64,000 nucleotides of DNA from CAWAYH01 sp963786195 (GCA_963786195.1 CAWAYH010000006.1:186001-250000); one strand, 5' to 3'. Shown: positions 18,377-30,010, counted from the first letter of the stretch. Translations and numbers: made by a program. Notes: generated by a model not told the origin, from the letters alone.

Positions 18377-21181
18377 TCATGCTAGTTCTCTACGCGGATC
18401 GCACCACACGGTTCCTGAACCCCTGAACCTCTTGCAGTGTCCGGCTTTAGCCGGACTTCCGCGGGTCCGCCTGAAGGCGGACACTACGCCACTGGTCCGC
18501 CTGAAGGCGGACACTACATGAATCTGGTCCCTGAGCGCGACGACGGGATCGACGCGTGACGCGCGTCTGGCGGGAATCCAACTGGCCATCAGCGCCGCGG
18601 CCGCGAGAATCACGGCGGCCACGACGAAGCTGACGACGTCCATCTGGCTGACGCCGTACAGCTGGTTGCGCAGGGCGTGTCCCGCCCAGGCAGACAGCGC
18701 CAGGCCGCCAACAACGCCGGCGAGCGCAAGGACGACGCCCTCGCGCAGGACGAGCGACCGCACGTCGGTCGTGCGCGCGCCGAGTGCCATCCGCACGCCG
18801 ATCTCGCGCGTCCTCCGGCCGACGACGAACGCCATCGTGGCGTAGAGCCCTGCCGTCGCGAGCACCAGCGCCACGACCGCGAGCGTGAGGCCGATGGCCA
18901 TCGCCATGCGCTCGTCGGCGATGTTGCGCTCGACCTGATCGCGAAGCGTGTACGCGCGCGTGACGGGGACGGCCGGGTTCAACGCCGCGAGCACGCGTCG
19001 GATCTCGTCGATCCTCGATGCCGGCTCGCCCGCGACACGCACGTGGATGACGCCTTCCCGCGCCGGCCACTGCGCCAGCAGCACGTAGAACGAGGGGCGC
19101 GGTTCCTCGCGCACCATCCGGTAGTGCACGTCCGGCACGACGCCGATCACTTCGGTGTCGTACGGATTCCGATCGTCGTACCGGATCAGGCGCCCGACTG
19201 CACGGCCGTCCGGCCAGTAGCGTCGCGCCATCGTTTCGTTGACGATGATCCGTTGCGGCTGACCTTGTCGGGCGTCGCTCTCGTCGAACGTTCTTCCCTG
19301 CAGGATCGGCAGGCCGAGCGTCGTGAAGTACCCCCGCTCACCCGTACGAAGTTCAGCTCCATGTCTTCGTCCTGCGCAGGTTTGTAGCCGGCAACTTCGA
19401 CGGAGGTGCGCGAGCCGCCAAAGTCGAGCGGCATGACGTGCGCGACGGCGGCGCCCTGGACTCCCGGCAGCGCGGCCACCGCGCGCACCGCGTCGTCGAA
19501 ATAGGCGCTGGCTGCCGGGGATGGCAGCTGACCCATCTCCGGCGAGACCTGGAAAACGGCCACGTGGCGCGATTCGAAACCCAGATCCGTGCCGCGCAGG
19601 CGGTCGAGCGTTCGCACGAGGAGCGAGGCGCCCGTCAACAGGCCCATCGACAACGCGACCTGCGCGACCACGAGCGCGCGCTGGGCCGAGCGGCGCGCGG
19701 CGGTTGCGGCACGGGCGTCGCCGAGATCGGCGCCGGGCCTGCCGGCGGACGATCTGCCAGGTCGACAGGAGTCCAATCACCAGCGCAGCGAGCAGTGCGA
19801 GCAGGACCGCGGCGATCACGACCCGGCGATCGACTGGAATCGCGAGCGATACGGGTTGACCGTACAGCGCGATCAGCGACGCGGCGCGATCCTTGACCGC
19901 GATCGCGAGCGCGACGCCCGCGACGCCCGCGACCGAGGCGATCAGAAACCCGTCGAGCAGCATCAGCCGGACGAGCTGAGAACGGCGTGCACCCAGGGCC
20001 GTGCGAACTGCCAGCTCGAGCCGGCGCGCTTCGGCGCGCGCCAGCTGCAGGTTCGTCACGTTCAGGCAGGCGACCAGGAGGACGAGCGCGCCTGCGGCCA
20101 GCAGCAGACGGAGCGGCGACTCCAGCTCCCCGGAGAGAATCGAGTCACCGCGCGCACCCGGCTCGAGGACGACGGGCTCAATCGGCCGCTTCGACACCGC
20201 GCGGACGCGTCTCAGAATCGTGTCCAGCTCCTCTCGCGCGGCCGCGGTCGCCGTGCCGGGGCGGAGACGCCCCATGACGGTGAGCCACGAGACGGTGGGC
20301 CGGGAGAGATAGTCACCGCCTGCCAGCGCCCGGGAGTGCGCGAGCGGAACCCAGAACGATGCGCCGCGACCGATCTGAAGCCCTGCAAAGCTGGGCGCGG
20401 CCACGCCGACGACCGTGTATTGCTCGCGGTTGAGGCTGATCGTCTGGCCGATCAAAGGGGCGGATCCGAATCGATCCCGCCACAACTGGTACGAGATGAC
20501 AGCCGCAGGTGGAGACGCGGCCCGGTCGTCCTGATCCGTCAGCGCGCGACCGGTCCTGATCGGCACGCCAAGCCCGCCGAAGAGGTTGCCGGACACGAGC
20601 TCACCCTGGAGCGGGAGCGCATAGTCCGACAGGGTCATCGTCGCTTCCGCCGGCGAATACGCGACCAGACTCTCGACCGTCGATGTCTGGTCCCGGAGAT
20701 CCTGATACTCGGGATACGAGAAGTTGTGCATGATCCCGGTTTCGCGCTGCAGCAGGAGCAGCACGAGCCGCGAAGGTTCCCTGAGCGGCAGGGGACGCAG
20801 GAGCACGGCGTCCGACAGCGTCAGCAGCAGCACGTTGAGGCCGAGGCCCGCGCTCAACGAGATCAGGGCCACGGCGGTCATGAACGGCTGGCGCCTCATC
20901 AGGCGCACCGCGAATCGCAGGTCGGTTGCCAGACCGGTCAGCATGCGTGCTCCTCTGGCCGGCGATTCCGCCGCCACGGTAGATTCGGGCGAGAGTCGGC
21001 GACGAATGTTCGGAAGGATCGATCGCAGCGTCTGGTCCCACAGCCAGCGATTCGCGCCGGCGGTATCGGTGGCGGCGCGAATCTCGAACTCTTCTACGAG
21101 GTCGCCGACGATCGTGTCGCGCTCGTGGGGCGCGACCGATCGCTCGATCAACCAGAGCGCGAGAGGAGACGGACGGCTCAT
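18377..21181 (-). pseudogene. ADOP-type ABC permease with prefix domain, frameshifted in the middle
   Basis: From ATG 21181 the N-terminal prefix ('LALWLIERSVAPHERDTIVG', 'DLVEEFEIRA') is followed by a first MacB/FtsX half ('LRFAVRLMRRQPFMTAVALI', 'LNVTNLQLARAEARRLELAV'), then a second half ending 'RRTREIGVRMALGARTTDVR' and 'RASRVDPVVALRDQ'. Two compensating single-base shifts (about 19745 and 19335) put the middle in another frame. The native end is probably near the 'ALRDQ' stretch; the observed frame continues through repeat family B, adding two copies of 'VVSAFRRT'-like residues before TAG/TGA at 18377. The start overlaps the PadR stop as ATGA, so the two are translationally coupled. Substrate unknown. 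Confidence 0.8.
18436..18518. repeat. Palindromic repeat family B, copy 2 (three hairpins)
   Basis: One GTCCGGCTTTAGCCGGAC unit is followed by two GTCCGCCTGAAGGCGGAC units with ACACTAC spacers, so one arm of the element is tandemly duplicated here. It lies inside the 3' part of the observed ADOP reading frame. Confidence 0.85.
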
Positions 21182-21516
21182 CCCCGGCTCCTGAGCATGT
21201 GGGGACTGATCCCGTCCCACATCCGCCCGAGTGCCTCGCGCGATCGCTCGAGGGCCGCGGTTCCCGAAGGACGCAGCCGGAAATACCGGCGCGATCGCCC
21301 GCCGCGCTGCGGTGTCGGGTCCGACAGCGCGGAGCTGACGTACCCCTTGCGCTCGAGCCGATCGAGCGCCGTGTAGAGCGCCCCGATCGCGATCGAACGA
21401 CCCGTGCGCTCTTCGATCTCGCGCCGGATCGTCGTACCGTAAGCATTACGCCCCAAGCGCACGATCGCGAGCAGGACAATCTGTTCGAACTCGCCCAGGG
21501 CCTCAGCGCGGCTCAT
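21178..21516 (-). CDS. PadR-family transcriptional regulator
   Basis: 112 aa from ATG 21516 ('MSRAEALGEFEQIVLLAIVR'). The winged-helix core 'GTTIRREIEERTGRSIAIGA' and 'LYTALDRLERKGYVSS' and the wing 'RGGRSRRYFRLRPSG' are typical of PadR. Its stop overlaps the start of the downstream ADOP permease (ATGA at 21178-21181), so the regulator and permease form one operon; such PadR proteins are generally repressors of the linked transporter. The longer frame to 21597 lacks a family-like N-terminus. Confidence 0.88.
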   Translation of the reverse strand: MSRAEALGEFEQIVLLAIVRLGRNAYGTTIRREIEERTGRSIAIGALYTALDRLERKGYVSSALSDPTPQRGGRSRRYFRLRPSGTAALERSREALGRMWDGISPHMLRSRG

Positions 21517-21626
21517 TTGAACTGCATCGTAGAGGAAATGACGGTGGAGTGCAAGGCTCTGGGCTCTCGTCTCTGGGCTCTGGGGGCTGACTGGCAAGAG
21601 CCAGAGACCGACAGCCGAGAGCCGAA

Positions 21627-22354
21627 CTATTTCGGTTTCCCTACCATTGGTACGAAGCGCACAGGCATCGTCTCGAGCGTGTCGAGCCCGGTCTGGCTGC
21701 GACGGAGAATGCGCAGCTCCTGGATGCCTGTGCCCACGGGAATCGCCATGCGGCCGCCGATCCGAAGTTGATCGATCAGCGCCCGCGGAACCTCATCGGG
21801 CGCCGCCGTCACCATGATGCGGTCGAACGGCGCGTGCTCGGGCCACCCCAGATATCCGTTGCCGGTCCGCACCTGGATGTTGCGGTAGCCAAGCATCTCG
21901 AGCGTCGCGCGGGCTCGTCGGCGAGGGGCGCCACTATCTCGATCGTGTAGACCTCTTTCGCGAGCTCGGCCAGAATCGCCGCCTGATATCCCGAGCCGGT
22001 GCCAATCTCGAGGACGCGATGTCCCGGCTCGAGCTGCAGCGCCTGGGTCATGAACGCGACGATGTAGGGCTGCGAGATGGTTTGATCGTGCCCGATCGGA
22101 AGTGGATAGTCGCCGTACGCGTCGGATCGAACCCGCTCTGGAACGAAGAGGTGTCGCGGGACCTTCGACACGGCCGCGAGGACACGCTCATCGGTGATGT
22201 CGCGTGCGCGAAGCTGATCGCGCACCATCGCGGCGCGTTCTGCGCCGCGGTCCTGATCGCGCGCCGACTCCCCCACCGGCGCGCAGCCGGCCGTACTGAG
22301 CAGGACGAGCAAGACGAGCACGCCGACTGCGACCAGCCGCAGGCGCGGCGTCAT
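21627..22354 (-). pseudogene. pcm: Protein-L-isoaspartate O-methyltransferase, lipoprotein form, one frameshift
   Basis: Starts at ATG 22354 with a lipoprotein signal ('VLVLLVLLSTAGCAPVG', Cys at about residue 24), then 'MVRDQLRARDITDERVLAAV', 'VPRHLFVPE', 'AYGDYPLPIGHDQTISQPYI' and the SAM motif 'VLEIGTGSGYQAAILAEL'. After one single-base shift near 21915 the end reads 'MLGYRNIQVRTGNGYLGWPE', 'FDRIMVTAAPDEVP' and 'RMAIPVG'. The enzyme methylates isoaspartyl residues in damaged proteins to start their repair. The lipobox implies a periplasmic, membrane-anchored version. About 240 aa in total, normal for the family plus leader. Confidence 0.82.
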
Positions 22355-22381
22355 GGCGCCACTGTAGCACGGTGAAAGGAG

Positions 22382-22410
22382 AAAAAAAGAGGGGGCCCGA
22401 AGGCCCCCTC
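22382..22410 (-). terminator. Intrinsic terminator downstream of TonB receptor
   Basis: On the minus strand a 9-bp GC stem (GAGGGGGCC / GGCCCCCTC) encloses a TTCG tetraloop and is followed at once by seven T. This is a textbook rho-independent terminator. It sits between the TonB receptor stop (22458) and the pcm start (22354), so it separates the two transcripts. Confidence 0.88.
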
Positions 22411-22427
22411 AGGAAAACCGCAGCGCG

Positions 22428-22452
22428 TGTAGCGTCCGCCTTTAGGCGGACC
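22428..22452. repeat. Palindromic repeat family B, partial copy
   Basis: A single GTCCGCCTTTAGGCGGAC hairpin with the family's GTAGC flank lies between the receptor stop codon and its terminator. Confidence 0.7.
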
Positions 22453-22457
22453 GTCGC

Positions 22458-25400
22458 CTAGAAGGTCAGGCGCGCGCCGAGGAAGAACCGTCGCGGATCG
22501 CTGGAACCGGATCGGCTCGCCAAAGGCCGTAGCCACCGGCGCCCGCCACGAGGTCCTGATTGCGGGTCGAGTCCTGGTTGTTGAGGATGTTGAAGACATC
22601 CATGAAGAACTCGGTCCCGATACCGCGCAGCTGCTGGAACGACTTCTTGTACTGCAGGCGGAGGTCGAGCTGGCCCCATCCCGGATTGTCGAGCGCGCCC
22701 ACCGTATTCGCGGGAATCCACTGAACATCGTCGATGCCCGCGAACAGGAACGGATCGCCGAAGATCGGGAGGTTGCGGCCGGACGCGGCGCGCGTCCTGC
22801 TCGCGAGCGTTCCCGAGTTATAGCGGTAGGCGGCGCCGAGCTTCGATCCCGATGGGCCACATGTAGGAACCACCGAGCTTGAAGATGTGACCGATCAGGC
22901 CCGGCTGCTTGGCGAACTGATTCGGCGCGCGGGGATCCAGGTAGAGATCGTCGCCCTGGAAGTCCGCGTTCGAGTCGGAGTTCGTGTTGCCTTCGGCCCA
23001 GTTGAAGCTGTACGAGCCGAGGAACTGCCAGTTGTTGCTGTAGCGCTTGCGGAACACGAAGTCCACGCCCTGGTAGTCCCGCTTGCCGCCCGCCAGCGTC
23101 CCGATGACGAAGTTCGATCCGGGATTCTGGTCGTAGCCGAAGTAGTCCAGACCGAGGAAGAGCGAGTCCGGATCGGCGATCGGTCCCGGATAGAGCGTCG
23201 TACCGTCAGTCGCCAGCGCGTAGAGCGCCAGGTCGTAGTCTTCGAGGATGTCGCGGGTGCGACGGTTGGTGTAGTTGGTCTCGAAGCTCATGTTGCGCCC
23301 GAGGTCCGCCTGATATCCGAACGAAATGTCATCGGTGTACGGCGTCTGCGTCGTCGGCGAGAAGAACGCGTCCTGCTGCACCGGGCCGCCGCGCGTCCGG
23401 TAGGTCGTCCACTGGTTCAGAATGAAGATCTGCTCCTGCAGAATCGACCCGGTCAGGCGTGCCCGCGAAGTTGGTCATGTTGTTGCGGATCGGATCGTAG
23501 TAGCGGCCGTAGAACGCGTAGACCTTCTGCCGGCCGTCGCCGCGCAGGTCGTACGCGGCGCTCAGACGCGGCGCGAACTCCCAGTCGAACGTGAAGATGT
23601 TCTCGCCCGGTGGTCGCGAAGTGCTCCCAGCGCTCCGCGCGCAGGCCCGCGTTGATGGTCAGGCGGTTGAACTGGAACTGATCCTGCACGAAGAAGCTCA
23701 GGCCCTTCGACGAGGTCAGCTGCGGCCCGACCGCGCTCTGGAACGTCCGATCGTACTGAACGGTTCCGTCCGACGCACGGATCGTGTTGAACGTGAGGAG
23801 CGGACCCATCTCGGCTGACGTGATGGTGCCGTCGCTGTTCGTATCGAACGCCGAATAGAACGCGGCGCGGTTCGGCAGGCCGTTGATCGTGTTGATCAGG
23901 CCGCCGAAGTCGCTCGTGTTGTTGACATTGAAGTCAATCGCGCTGAACGAGCCGGTCGCGAGCGCCGCAGCCGTCAGGCCCGCCAGGCCGGCCTGGAGCG
24001 AGGTTTCTGTCTCGCCGCCGAGGAAGGTCGTGTTGCGGAAGTTCTCGTTCTTCGACCATTCGATGCCGCCCTTGATCGTGTGCCGGCCCCAGGTGTACTG
24101 CATGGCGCCGTGCACGCCCTTGGCGTCGCGCTCGTTGACGAGATCCTGTCCGAACCCGCCGCGCTGCTCATCTGTGAGCGTGCGGGCGTCCGTCGACCGA
24201 TAGACGACGGTGTTCGACGTCTCACGGATAGCCGACAGGTCGGTGACCTCGCCGTTGTGGACGAAGTACGCAGAACTCGAAGAGCGCGGGGCCCTGCAGC
24301 CGCGAATAGTTCAACGTGTAGTTGTCGCCACCCTGGACGCGGGCGCGATCGCGCGCGTTGGTCAGGTTGCGATCGATGCGACCGCTGATATCCGTCGGAT
24401 CGTTGATGAACGTGAAGCCAATCGTGTCGTTGCGGCTCGGCGTCCACGTGCCCTTGATGTAGCCCTGATCCTGATTGTTCTGCACCGTCCGGATGAACTG
24501 CTGCGTGTCCAGCGTCGTCACGTCATCCTTGCGCTCGAGACGGCGGTAGCTGCCGAAGGCCCAGGCGTGGTCCTTGACGATCGGGCCGCCGATCGTGAAC
24601 GCCGCGTCGAAGGTCGAGAACACCTGATCCGCGGAGTTCTTGTTCTTGGTGACCAGGCCGTCGTTCTGGAAGAAGTAGTTGGCCGAACCGTGATAGGCGT
24701 TCGTGCCCGACTTGGTGATGACGCTCGACAGCAGGCCCGGCGTCCCGACGAACTCCGCTGGAATGCCGCCCGTCAGCACCTTCTGCTCCTGGATGATCTC
24801 GGTGTTCAGGTTGGAGCCGAACGTGCCGCTGACCGGGTCGGTGACGTTGATGCCGTTGAAGTAGTAGAAGTTGTCGCTCGACACGCCGACGTTGCCGCCG
24901 ATGTCGCTGTAGTTGACGCCCGACTTGGACGCGGGGTTGCCAGGCTGCTGCGGATCGTCGGGCAGAACGCCCGGCACGAGCTGCAGGTAGCTCTGATACG
25001 ACCGGCCCGTCGGCAGCGATTCGGTCAGCTGCAGGGTGATGTCCTGACCTGTCGTCGCGCTGCGGGTATCGACCAGCGGCGACTCGGCGGTCACCTGGAC
25101 CTGCTCCGTCACGCCGCCAACCGCCAGGGCCACGCGCAGCGTGGCGGTCTGGCCCGAGCGAACGAGCACGTTCTCGTTCCGTGCCGGCCGGAAGCCGGAC
25201 AGCTCGGTCGTCACCACGTAGTGTGCCGACGGGGTAAGGCCGACGAGTAGTGCGCGTCCTTCGGCGTCGGTCACGGCTTCACGCTTCGTGACGACGTCGG
25301 TCGCGGACGCGACAACGGCCACGCCGGGAATCGGCAGGCCCGAAGGATCCTGAACGATGACTTCGATCGTCCCCGTCTCCGTGACCTGGGCCACGGCGGG

Positions 25401-25469
25401 GCGCCCGACCGACAGCAGCGCGATGAGCGCGACCGCAACGGTCAGGGCAAATTGTCTGGTGCTTTTCAC
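22458..25469 (-). pseudogene. TonB-dependent receptor with carboxypeptidase-like N-terminal domain, frameshifted
   Basis: ATG 25469 begins a Sec signal ('ALTVAVALIALLSVGRPAVA|Q'). A carboxypeptidase-regulatory-like fold follows ('IEVIVQDPSGLPIPGVAVVA', 'GFRPARNENVLVRSGQTATL'), then the plug ('LPTGRSYQSYLQLVPGVLPD', 'FYYFNGINVTDPV', 'GGIPAEFVGTPGLLSSVITK') and the barrel with C-terminal 'FFLGARLTF' at 22458. About 1000 aa, normal for outer-membrane receptors importing large ligands (glycans, peptides, siderophores). At least four single-base shifts (about 24265, 23605, 23460, 22850 and 22510) split the barrel; the fragments align end to end, so I expect an intact gene. It is divergent from an S9 peptidase gene across a 396-bp region with palindromes. 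Confidence 0.82.
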
Positions 25470-25697
25470 GTGTGTCTTCCTCCCGCTAAATAAATGCCCG
25501 ACTGCCGTTCGTCACACGGTGGCCAAATGGCATCGCCACAACCTGCCTCGGCGTGTCCGTTTTGGAAGAGCAATCCTGTGGGACGAACCTGCGTTGACAC
25601 GAGACGAAACGCACAGTCCTTGCCAGCGTTGGTCACTTCGTCCCAACCTGACGGGACCCCGAAACGCTAGACAATCAGTGGGTTCCTCCCTGCTCTA

Positions 25698-25795
25698 CCG
25701 CTGTTCATCCCATTGAGGCCGGCCGGGATCCAAGGGCGTTGCGCCGACAGATCCAATATTTTGAAGTTCAGCGCTGAACCCGCCATGAACAGCGG
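25698..25795. promoter_or_regulatory. Palindromes in divergent intergenic region (operator candidates)
   Basis: The 396-bp region between the divergent TonB receptor and S9 peptidase genes has no ORF. It holds an 11-bp inverted repeat (CCGCTGTTCAT at 25698-25708, ATGAACAGCGG at 25785-25795) that encloses a perfect 14-bp palindrome, GTTCAGCGCTGAAC, at 25766-25779. Location between divergent promoters suggests a regulator-binding site, but no -10/-35 elements are convincing. Confidence 0.45.
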
Positions 25796-25865
25796 TTGTG
25801 CCTGCCGTGAACCGGAGGCACAATTCGGCGTCTCATCTAGAGAAACTCTCGACAAGCGAGTCCAT

Positions 25866-28746
25866 ATGCAATCGACTTCCATCCGTGTGCTGGAACGCCG
25901 ACGAGCTGTCGGCCGACATGCTCTCCCTGCGGCAATCGCTGCAGCGCTGCTGACGATGCTGACGACGGTCAGCAGCCAATCGAAACCCGCGGCGACGGCC
26001 GCCGACTACGGCAAGTTCGAGACGCTCGTCCGGATGGCGCGCGGCGGACTGTCGCCCGACGGACGCTGGCTCGCGTACGGGATCAATCGCTCGAACCGCA
26101 ACAACGAGCTGCGGATCGCCAACATCGCCGACGGCACCCTGAAGACGATCCCGTTCGGCGCGCAGGCAACGTTCTCCGACGACTCGCGCTTCGCCGCCTA
26201 CGGCATCGGCTATTCGGAAGCGCAGGAAGAAAAGCTGCGTCAGCAGAAGAAGCCGATCCAGCGCAAGCTCGGGCTCCTGAACCTCGCGTCGGGCGACATG
26301 ACGACGACCGAGGGGATCGAGACGTTCGCCTTCAACGCGAGCGGATCGCACCTCGCGATGAAGCGCTACGCTCCCGAACGCAAGGAAGCTCCGGACGCGC
26401 CCGTAGTACCTGATGCGGCGCCGCCCGGCACGACGTTGATCGTGCGACATCTGGCCACGGGCCGCGACACGACGTTCGGAAACGTCGGTGAATTCACGTG
26501 GCAGGAAAAAGGCAAGCAGCTGGCGTTCACCATCAACGCCGAGGACAAAACGGGGAACGGCGTGCAGCTGTTCGACCCCGAGAGCGGATCGCTCCGCGTG
26601 CTGGACTCGGGAGCGGCTATTTACACCGGACTGACGTGGCGGAAAGACGCGGACGACCTGGCCGTGCTTCGCGCGAAAACCGATGACCGTCGCGAGGGGC
26701 CGACGCATGCGCTGCTCGCGTGGCAGGGCGTCTCGGGATCGGCGGCACGCACGGTGACTTACGATCCGGCGTCCGCGTCGGACTTCCCCGCCGGACAGCG
26801 AATCGTGTCGTACCGGCGGCCGTCGTGGACCGATGACGGGCGGGTTGTGTTCGTGGGTCTCGCGCGCTGGGATGAAAAGCCGCCGGACCCGGCGAAGTCG
26901 AAGACCGAGGACGGCGACAGCGGCTCGAACGGATCGACGAAGGATCCCGACAAGGAGCCCGAGGAGCCGGCGACCGTCGATGTCTGGCACTCGCGGGACG
27001 TGGACGTCATCCCGCGCCAGCGCGTCAACGCGCGCAACGATCGTCAGCGCAACACGCTCGCCGCGTGGCATCTCGACGGCAACCGGCTCGTGCGCCTCGG
27101 CACCGACCTGCTCGAGCGCGTGACGCCGATCCGCCGACAGAAGCTGGCGTACGCCGTCAACTGGGCGCCCTACGCCATGGAACGCTCGATCGGCCGGCCC
27201 GCCTCCGATCTCTATCTCGTCGATCTCGAGAGCGGCACGCGCACGAAGATCAAGGACGGCATCGAGGATCAGTATCTGCAGGCCAGCCCGGGCGGCCGGT
27301 ATCTGCTGTATCCTCCAGGCCGATCAGTACTGGACCATCGACACGTCCACGAAGGCGGCCGTCAACATCACCAAGGGCGTCGCCGCATCCTTCGTCGATC
27401 GCGAGTCCGACGCCACCATCCGGCAGAAGCCGACCTTCGGCATCGCGGGCTGGTCGAAAAATGACGAGGCCGTCATCCTCTACGACAAGTTCGATCTGTG
27501 GCGGGTCGCCGCAAACGGCTCGGGCGCAACACGACTGACCGACGGCACGACCGAACAGGTCAGGCACCGGTACGTCCGGCTCGATCCCGAGGAAGAGTGG
27601 ATCGACACGGCGAAGCCGATGTATCTGAGCCTCTTCGGTATCTGGACCAAGCGCTCGGGCTACGCGCGGCTCGACCGCCGGCGCCACGGCCAAGAGAGAG
27701 ATCTTCGTCGACAAGTCGGTCGACGGACTCGCGAAGGCCGAGGACGCCGACGTCTACGCCTACACGTCCAGACCTTCGCGCAGCCACCGGAGACGCTGGT
27801 CGGGGGTTCCGGGCTGACGGACGCAAAGGCCGTCGTCAAAACCAATCCGTTCATCTCGGACTACGCCTGGGGACGAAGCGAGCTCGTCGAATACAAGAAC
27901 GAGAAGGGCGAGCGCCTGCAGGGAGCGCTGTTCTATCCGGCGGGCTACGAGGCAGGCAAGAAGTATCCGATGATCGTCTACATGTACGAGCGGCTCTCGG
28001 ACGGCCTGCATCGCTGGTCGAGTCCGTCCGAGCGCTCACCGTACAACCCGGCCGTCTTCACCAGCCTCGGCTACGCCGTGCTGCAGCCGGACATCGTCTT
28101 CCGTCCGCGCGAGCCGGGACTCTCCGTGGTCGAGTGCGTCGGACCGGCCGTGAAAAAGACGATCGCGATGGGCGTCGCCGACCCGGCGCGCGTCGGCATC
28201 GTCGGCCACTCGTGGGGCGGGTTCGACACCGTGTATCTGGCGACGCACACGAACCTCTTTGCGGCAGCCGTCGCGGGCGCGCCCATCACGGATCTCGTCA
28301 GCAACTACGGCAACCATCACTGGAGCAGCGGCATCGCGGAAACCGATCACATCGAGACCGGTCAGCAACGGATGGAGGTGCCGCTCTGGGAGGACCTGCA
28401 GGCCTACATCCGCAACTCCGCGGTGTTCGGCGTGCACACGATGAAGACACCCCTGATGGTGGCGTTTGGCGACAACGATGGCACGGTGCACTGGCACCAG
28501 GGCGTCGAGCTCTACAACATCGCGCGTCGCGCGAAAAAGGACGTCGTGATGCTCGTCTACGCGGGCGAGGATCACGGCCTGCAGAAGAAGCCGAATCAGA
28601 TCGATTACCACCGCCGGATCGTGCAGTGGTTCGGCCACTACCTGAAGAACGAACCCGCGCCGACCTGGATCTCCAGCGGCGTGACGGTCCTGGATCGGGA
28701 AGCGGAAGTGAAGCGGCTCAAGGCCCGCCAGCAGAAGGGATCCTGA
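25866..28746 (+). pseudogene. S9-family prolyl oligopeptidase-like peptidase, frameshifted
   Basis: ATG 25866 is followed by a signal-like stretch ('HALPAAIAAALLTMLTTVSS'). An N-terminal propeller-like region ('GGLSPDGRWLAYGINRSN', 'FSDDSRFAAYGIGY') precedes the alpha/beta-hydrolase domain with the nucleophile elbow 'GIVGHSWGGFDTVYLA', 'MVAFGDNDGTVHWHQGVELY' (acid) and 'VYAGEDHGLQKK' (His). The S9 serine triad is therefore present. Exported S9 peptidases cleave short peptides in the periplasm. One extra C near 27314 and compensating shifts near 27676 and 27768 break the frame; correction gives 'YLLYLQADQYWTIDT'. The downstream PQQ-propeller gene starts 1 bp after the stop. Confidence 0.82.
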
Positions 28747-28747
28747 T

Positions 28748-30010
28748 ATGAGCGTACGCACTGCACGGTCGACGGGTGTTGCGCTTTGCGTGGCTCTCCT
28801 CGCGTCGTCGCCCCCGGGGACCGCAAGGGCCGCAGCCGGCGATGAGTGGCCGCAGTGGCGCGGGCCGGCACGCACCGGCGTGTTGACCGCCGATCAGGCG
28901 CCGGCGTCGTGGCCGCAGGAGCTGCGCAGGGGCTGGAGCGTCGAGGTCGGAGAGGGCTACTCGTCGCCGGTCGCGGGCGAGGGGCGCGTATTCATCCTCT
29001 CGCGCAACGATCCCGACGAAGTGGTCTCGTCTTTCGACCTCTCGACGGGAAAAGTCGCATGGCAGCAGAAGTACGCGGCGCCGTTCGCGAAGAACCCGTA
29101 CGCGAAGTCGATGGCCAAGGGCCCGTATTCGACGCCGCTCCTCGCGGGTGGACGGCTTTACACGCTCGGGAGCACCGCGATTCTGTCGGCCTGGAACCCG
29201 GCGACCGGGAACCTGATCTGGCGGAAGGACTTCTCCCAGAGTGTGGACACGTCGAAGCTGTTCTGCGGGACGGCAATGTCGCCGCTGCAGACGAAGGCGG
29301 GCATCATCGTTCATGTCGGCGACGATCGCGGCGGCACGATCGCGGCGTTCGATCCGGCGACGGGCAAGGAGCTGTGGACCCGGAAGGTGCGGGGCCCGGG
29401 CTACGCGTCACCGGTCGAGATGACGCTCCAGAACACGCCTCAGATCGTGACGATGACGACGGGCTCCGTCATCGGCGTGGCCACCGCATCGGGTGAACTG
29501 CTCTGGGAGTTCCCATTCGACGATGAGTGGAACGAGAACATCGTCACGCCGATCCCCACGTCGACTGGAGTGATCGTGTCCGGCGTGCGCCAAGGCACAC
29601 GCCTGCTGACGATCGCGAAGTCGGAGAAGGGTTGGAAGGCTGAGCAGGCGTGGCACACACCGGACGTGACGATGTACATGAGCTCCCCCGTGCTCGCGCG
29701 TGGCACGTTGTTCGGGCACTCCTCGAAGCGAAAGGGACAATTCGTCGCGATGGATCCGGCGAGCGGCAAGCTCCGCTGGTCTACGGAAGGCCGCAATGCA
29801 ATGAGCGCGTCTGTGGTGGCGGCCGGCGATCACCTGCTCTTCCTGACGACGGAATCGCAGCTCGTCGTGGCGACGCTCGATGCGGATGCCTTCAAGGAGG
29901 TCCGGAAATACACTGTGGCCGCGAGCCCGACCTACGCGCATCCGATCGTGCTGCGCGATCGCGTGATCGTGCGCGATGGGTCGAGCCTGACCGTCTGGAC
30001 GGTGCAATAG
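28748..30010 (+). CDS. Exported PQQ-like beta-propeller repeat protein
   Basis: Intact 420 aa. The signal peptide ends near 'GTARA|AAGDEWPQWRGPARTG'; 'WPQWRGP' opens many secreted PQQ-like propellers. At least five propeller blades with the characteristic W-x-x-D and 'GxxxWxxxx' strands follow ('FDPATGKELWTRKVRG', 'VATASGELLWEFPF', 'MDPASGKLRWSTEG'). No dehydrogenase catalytic residues or heme site are seen, so it is probably a structural or assembly (BamB-like) protein, not an enzyme. TGA of the peptidase and the ATG are separated by one base (TGATATG), so co-translation is likely. Confidence 0.82.
   Translation: MSVRTARSTGVALCVALLASSPPGTARAAAGDEWPQWRGPARTGVLTADQAPASWPQELRRGWSVEVGEGYSSPVAGEGRVFILSRNDPDEVVSSFDLSTGKVAWQQKYAAPFAKNPYAKSMAKGPYSTPLLAGGRLYTLGSTAILSAWNPATGNLIWRKDFSQSVDTSKLFCGTAMSPLQTKAGIIVHVGDDRGGTIAAFDPATGKELWTRKVRGPGYASPVEMTLQNTPQIVTMTTGSVIGVATASGELLWEFPFDDEWNENIVTPIPTSTGVIVSGVRQGTRLLTIAKSEKGWKAEQAWHTPDVTMYMSSPVLARGTLFGHSSKRKGQFVAMDPASGKLRWSTEGRNAMSASVVAAGDHLLFLTTESQLVVATLDADAFKEVRKYTVAASPTYAHPIVLRDRVIVRDGSSLTVWTVQ

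Noticed and set aside
19589..21376. 595-residue plus-strand frame
   Set aside because: Antisense to an ADOP permease and PadR gene whose motifs are clear on the minus strand; composition is low-complexity Arg/Gln/Asp.
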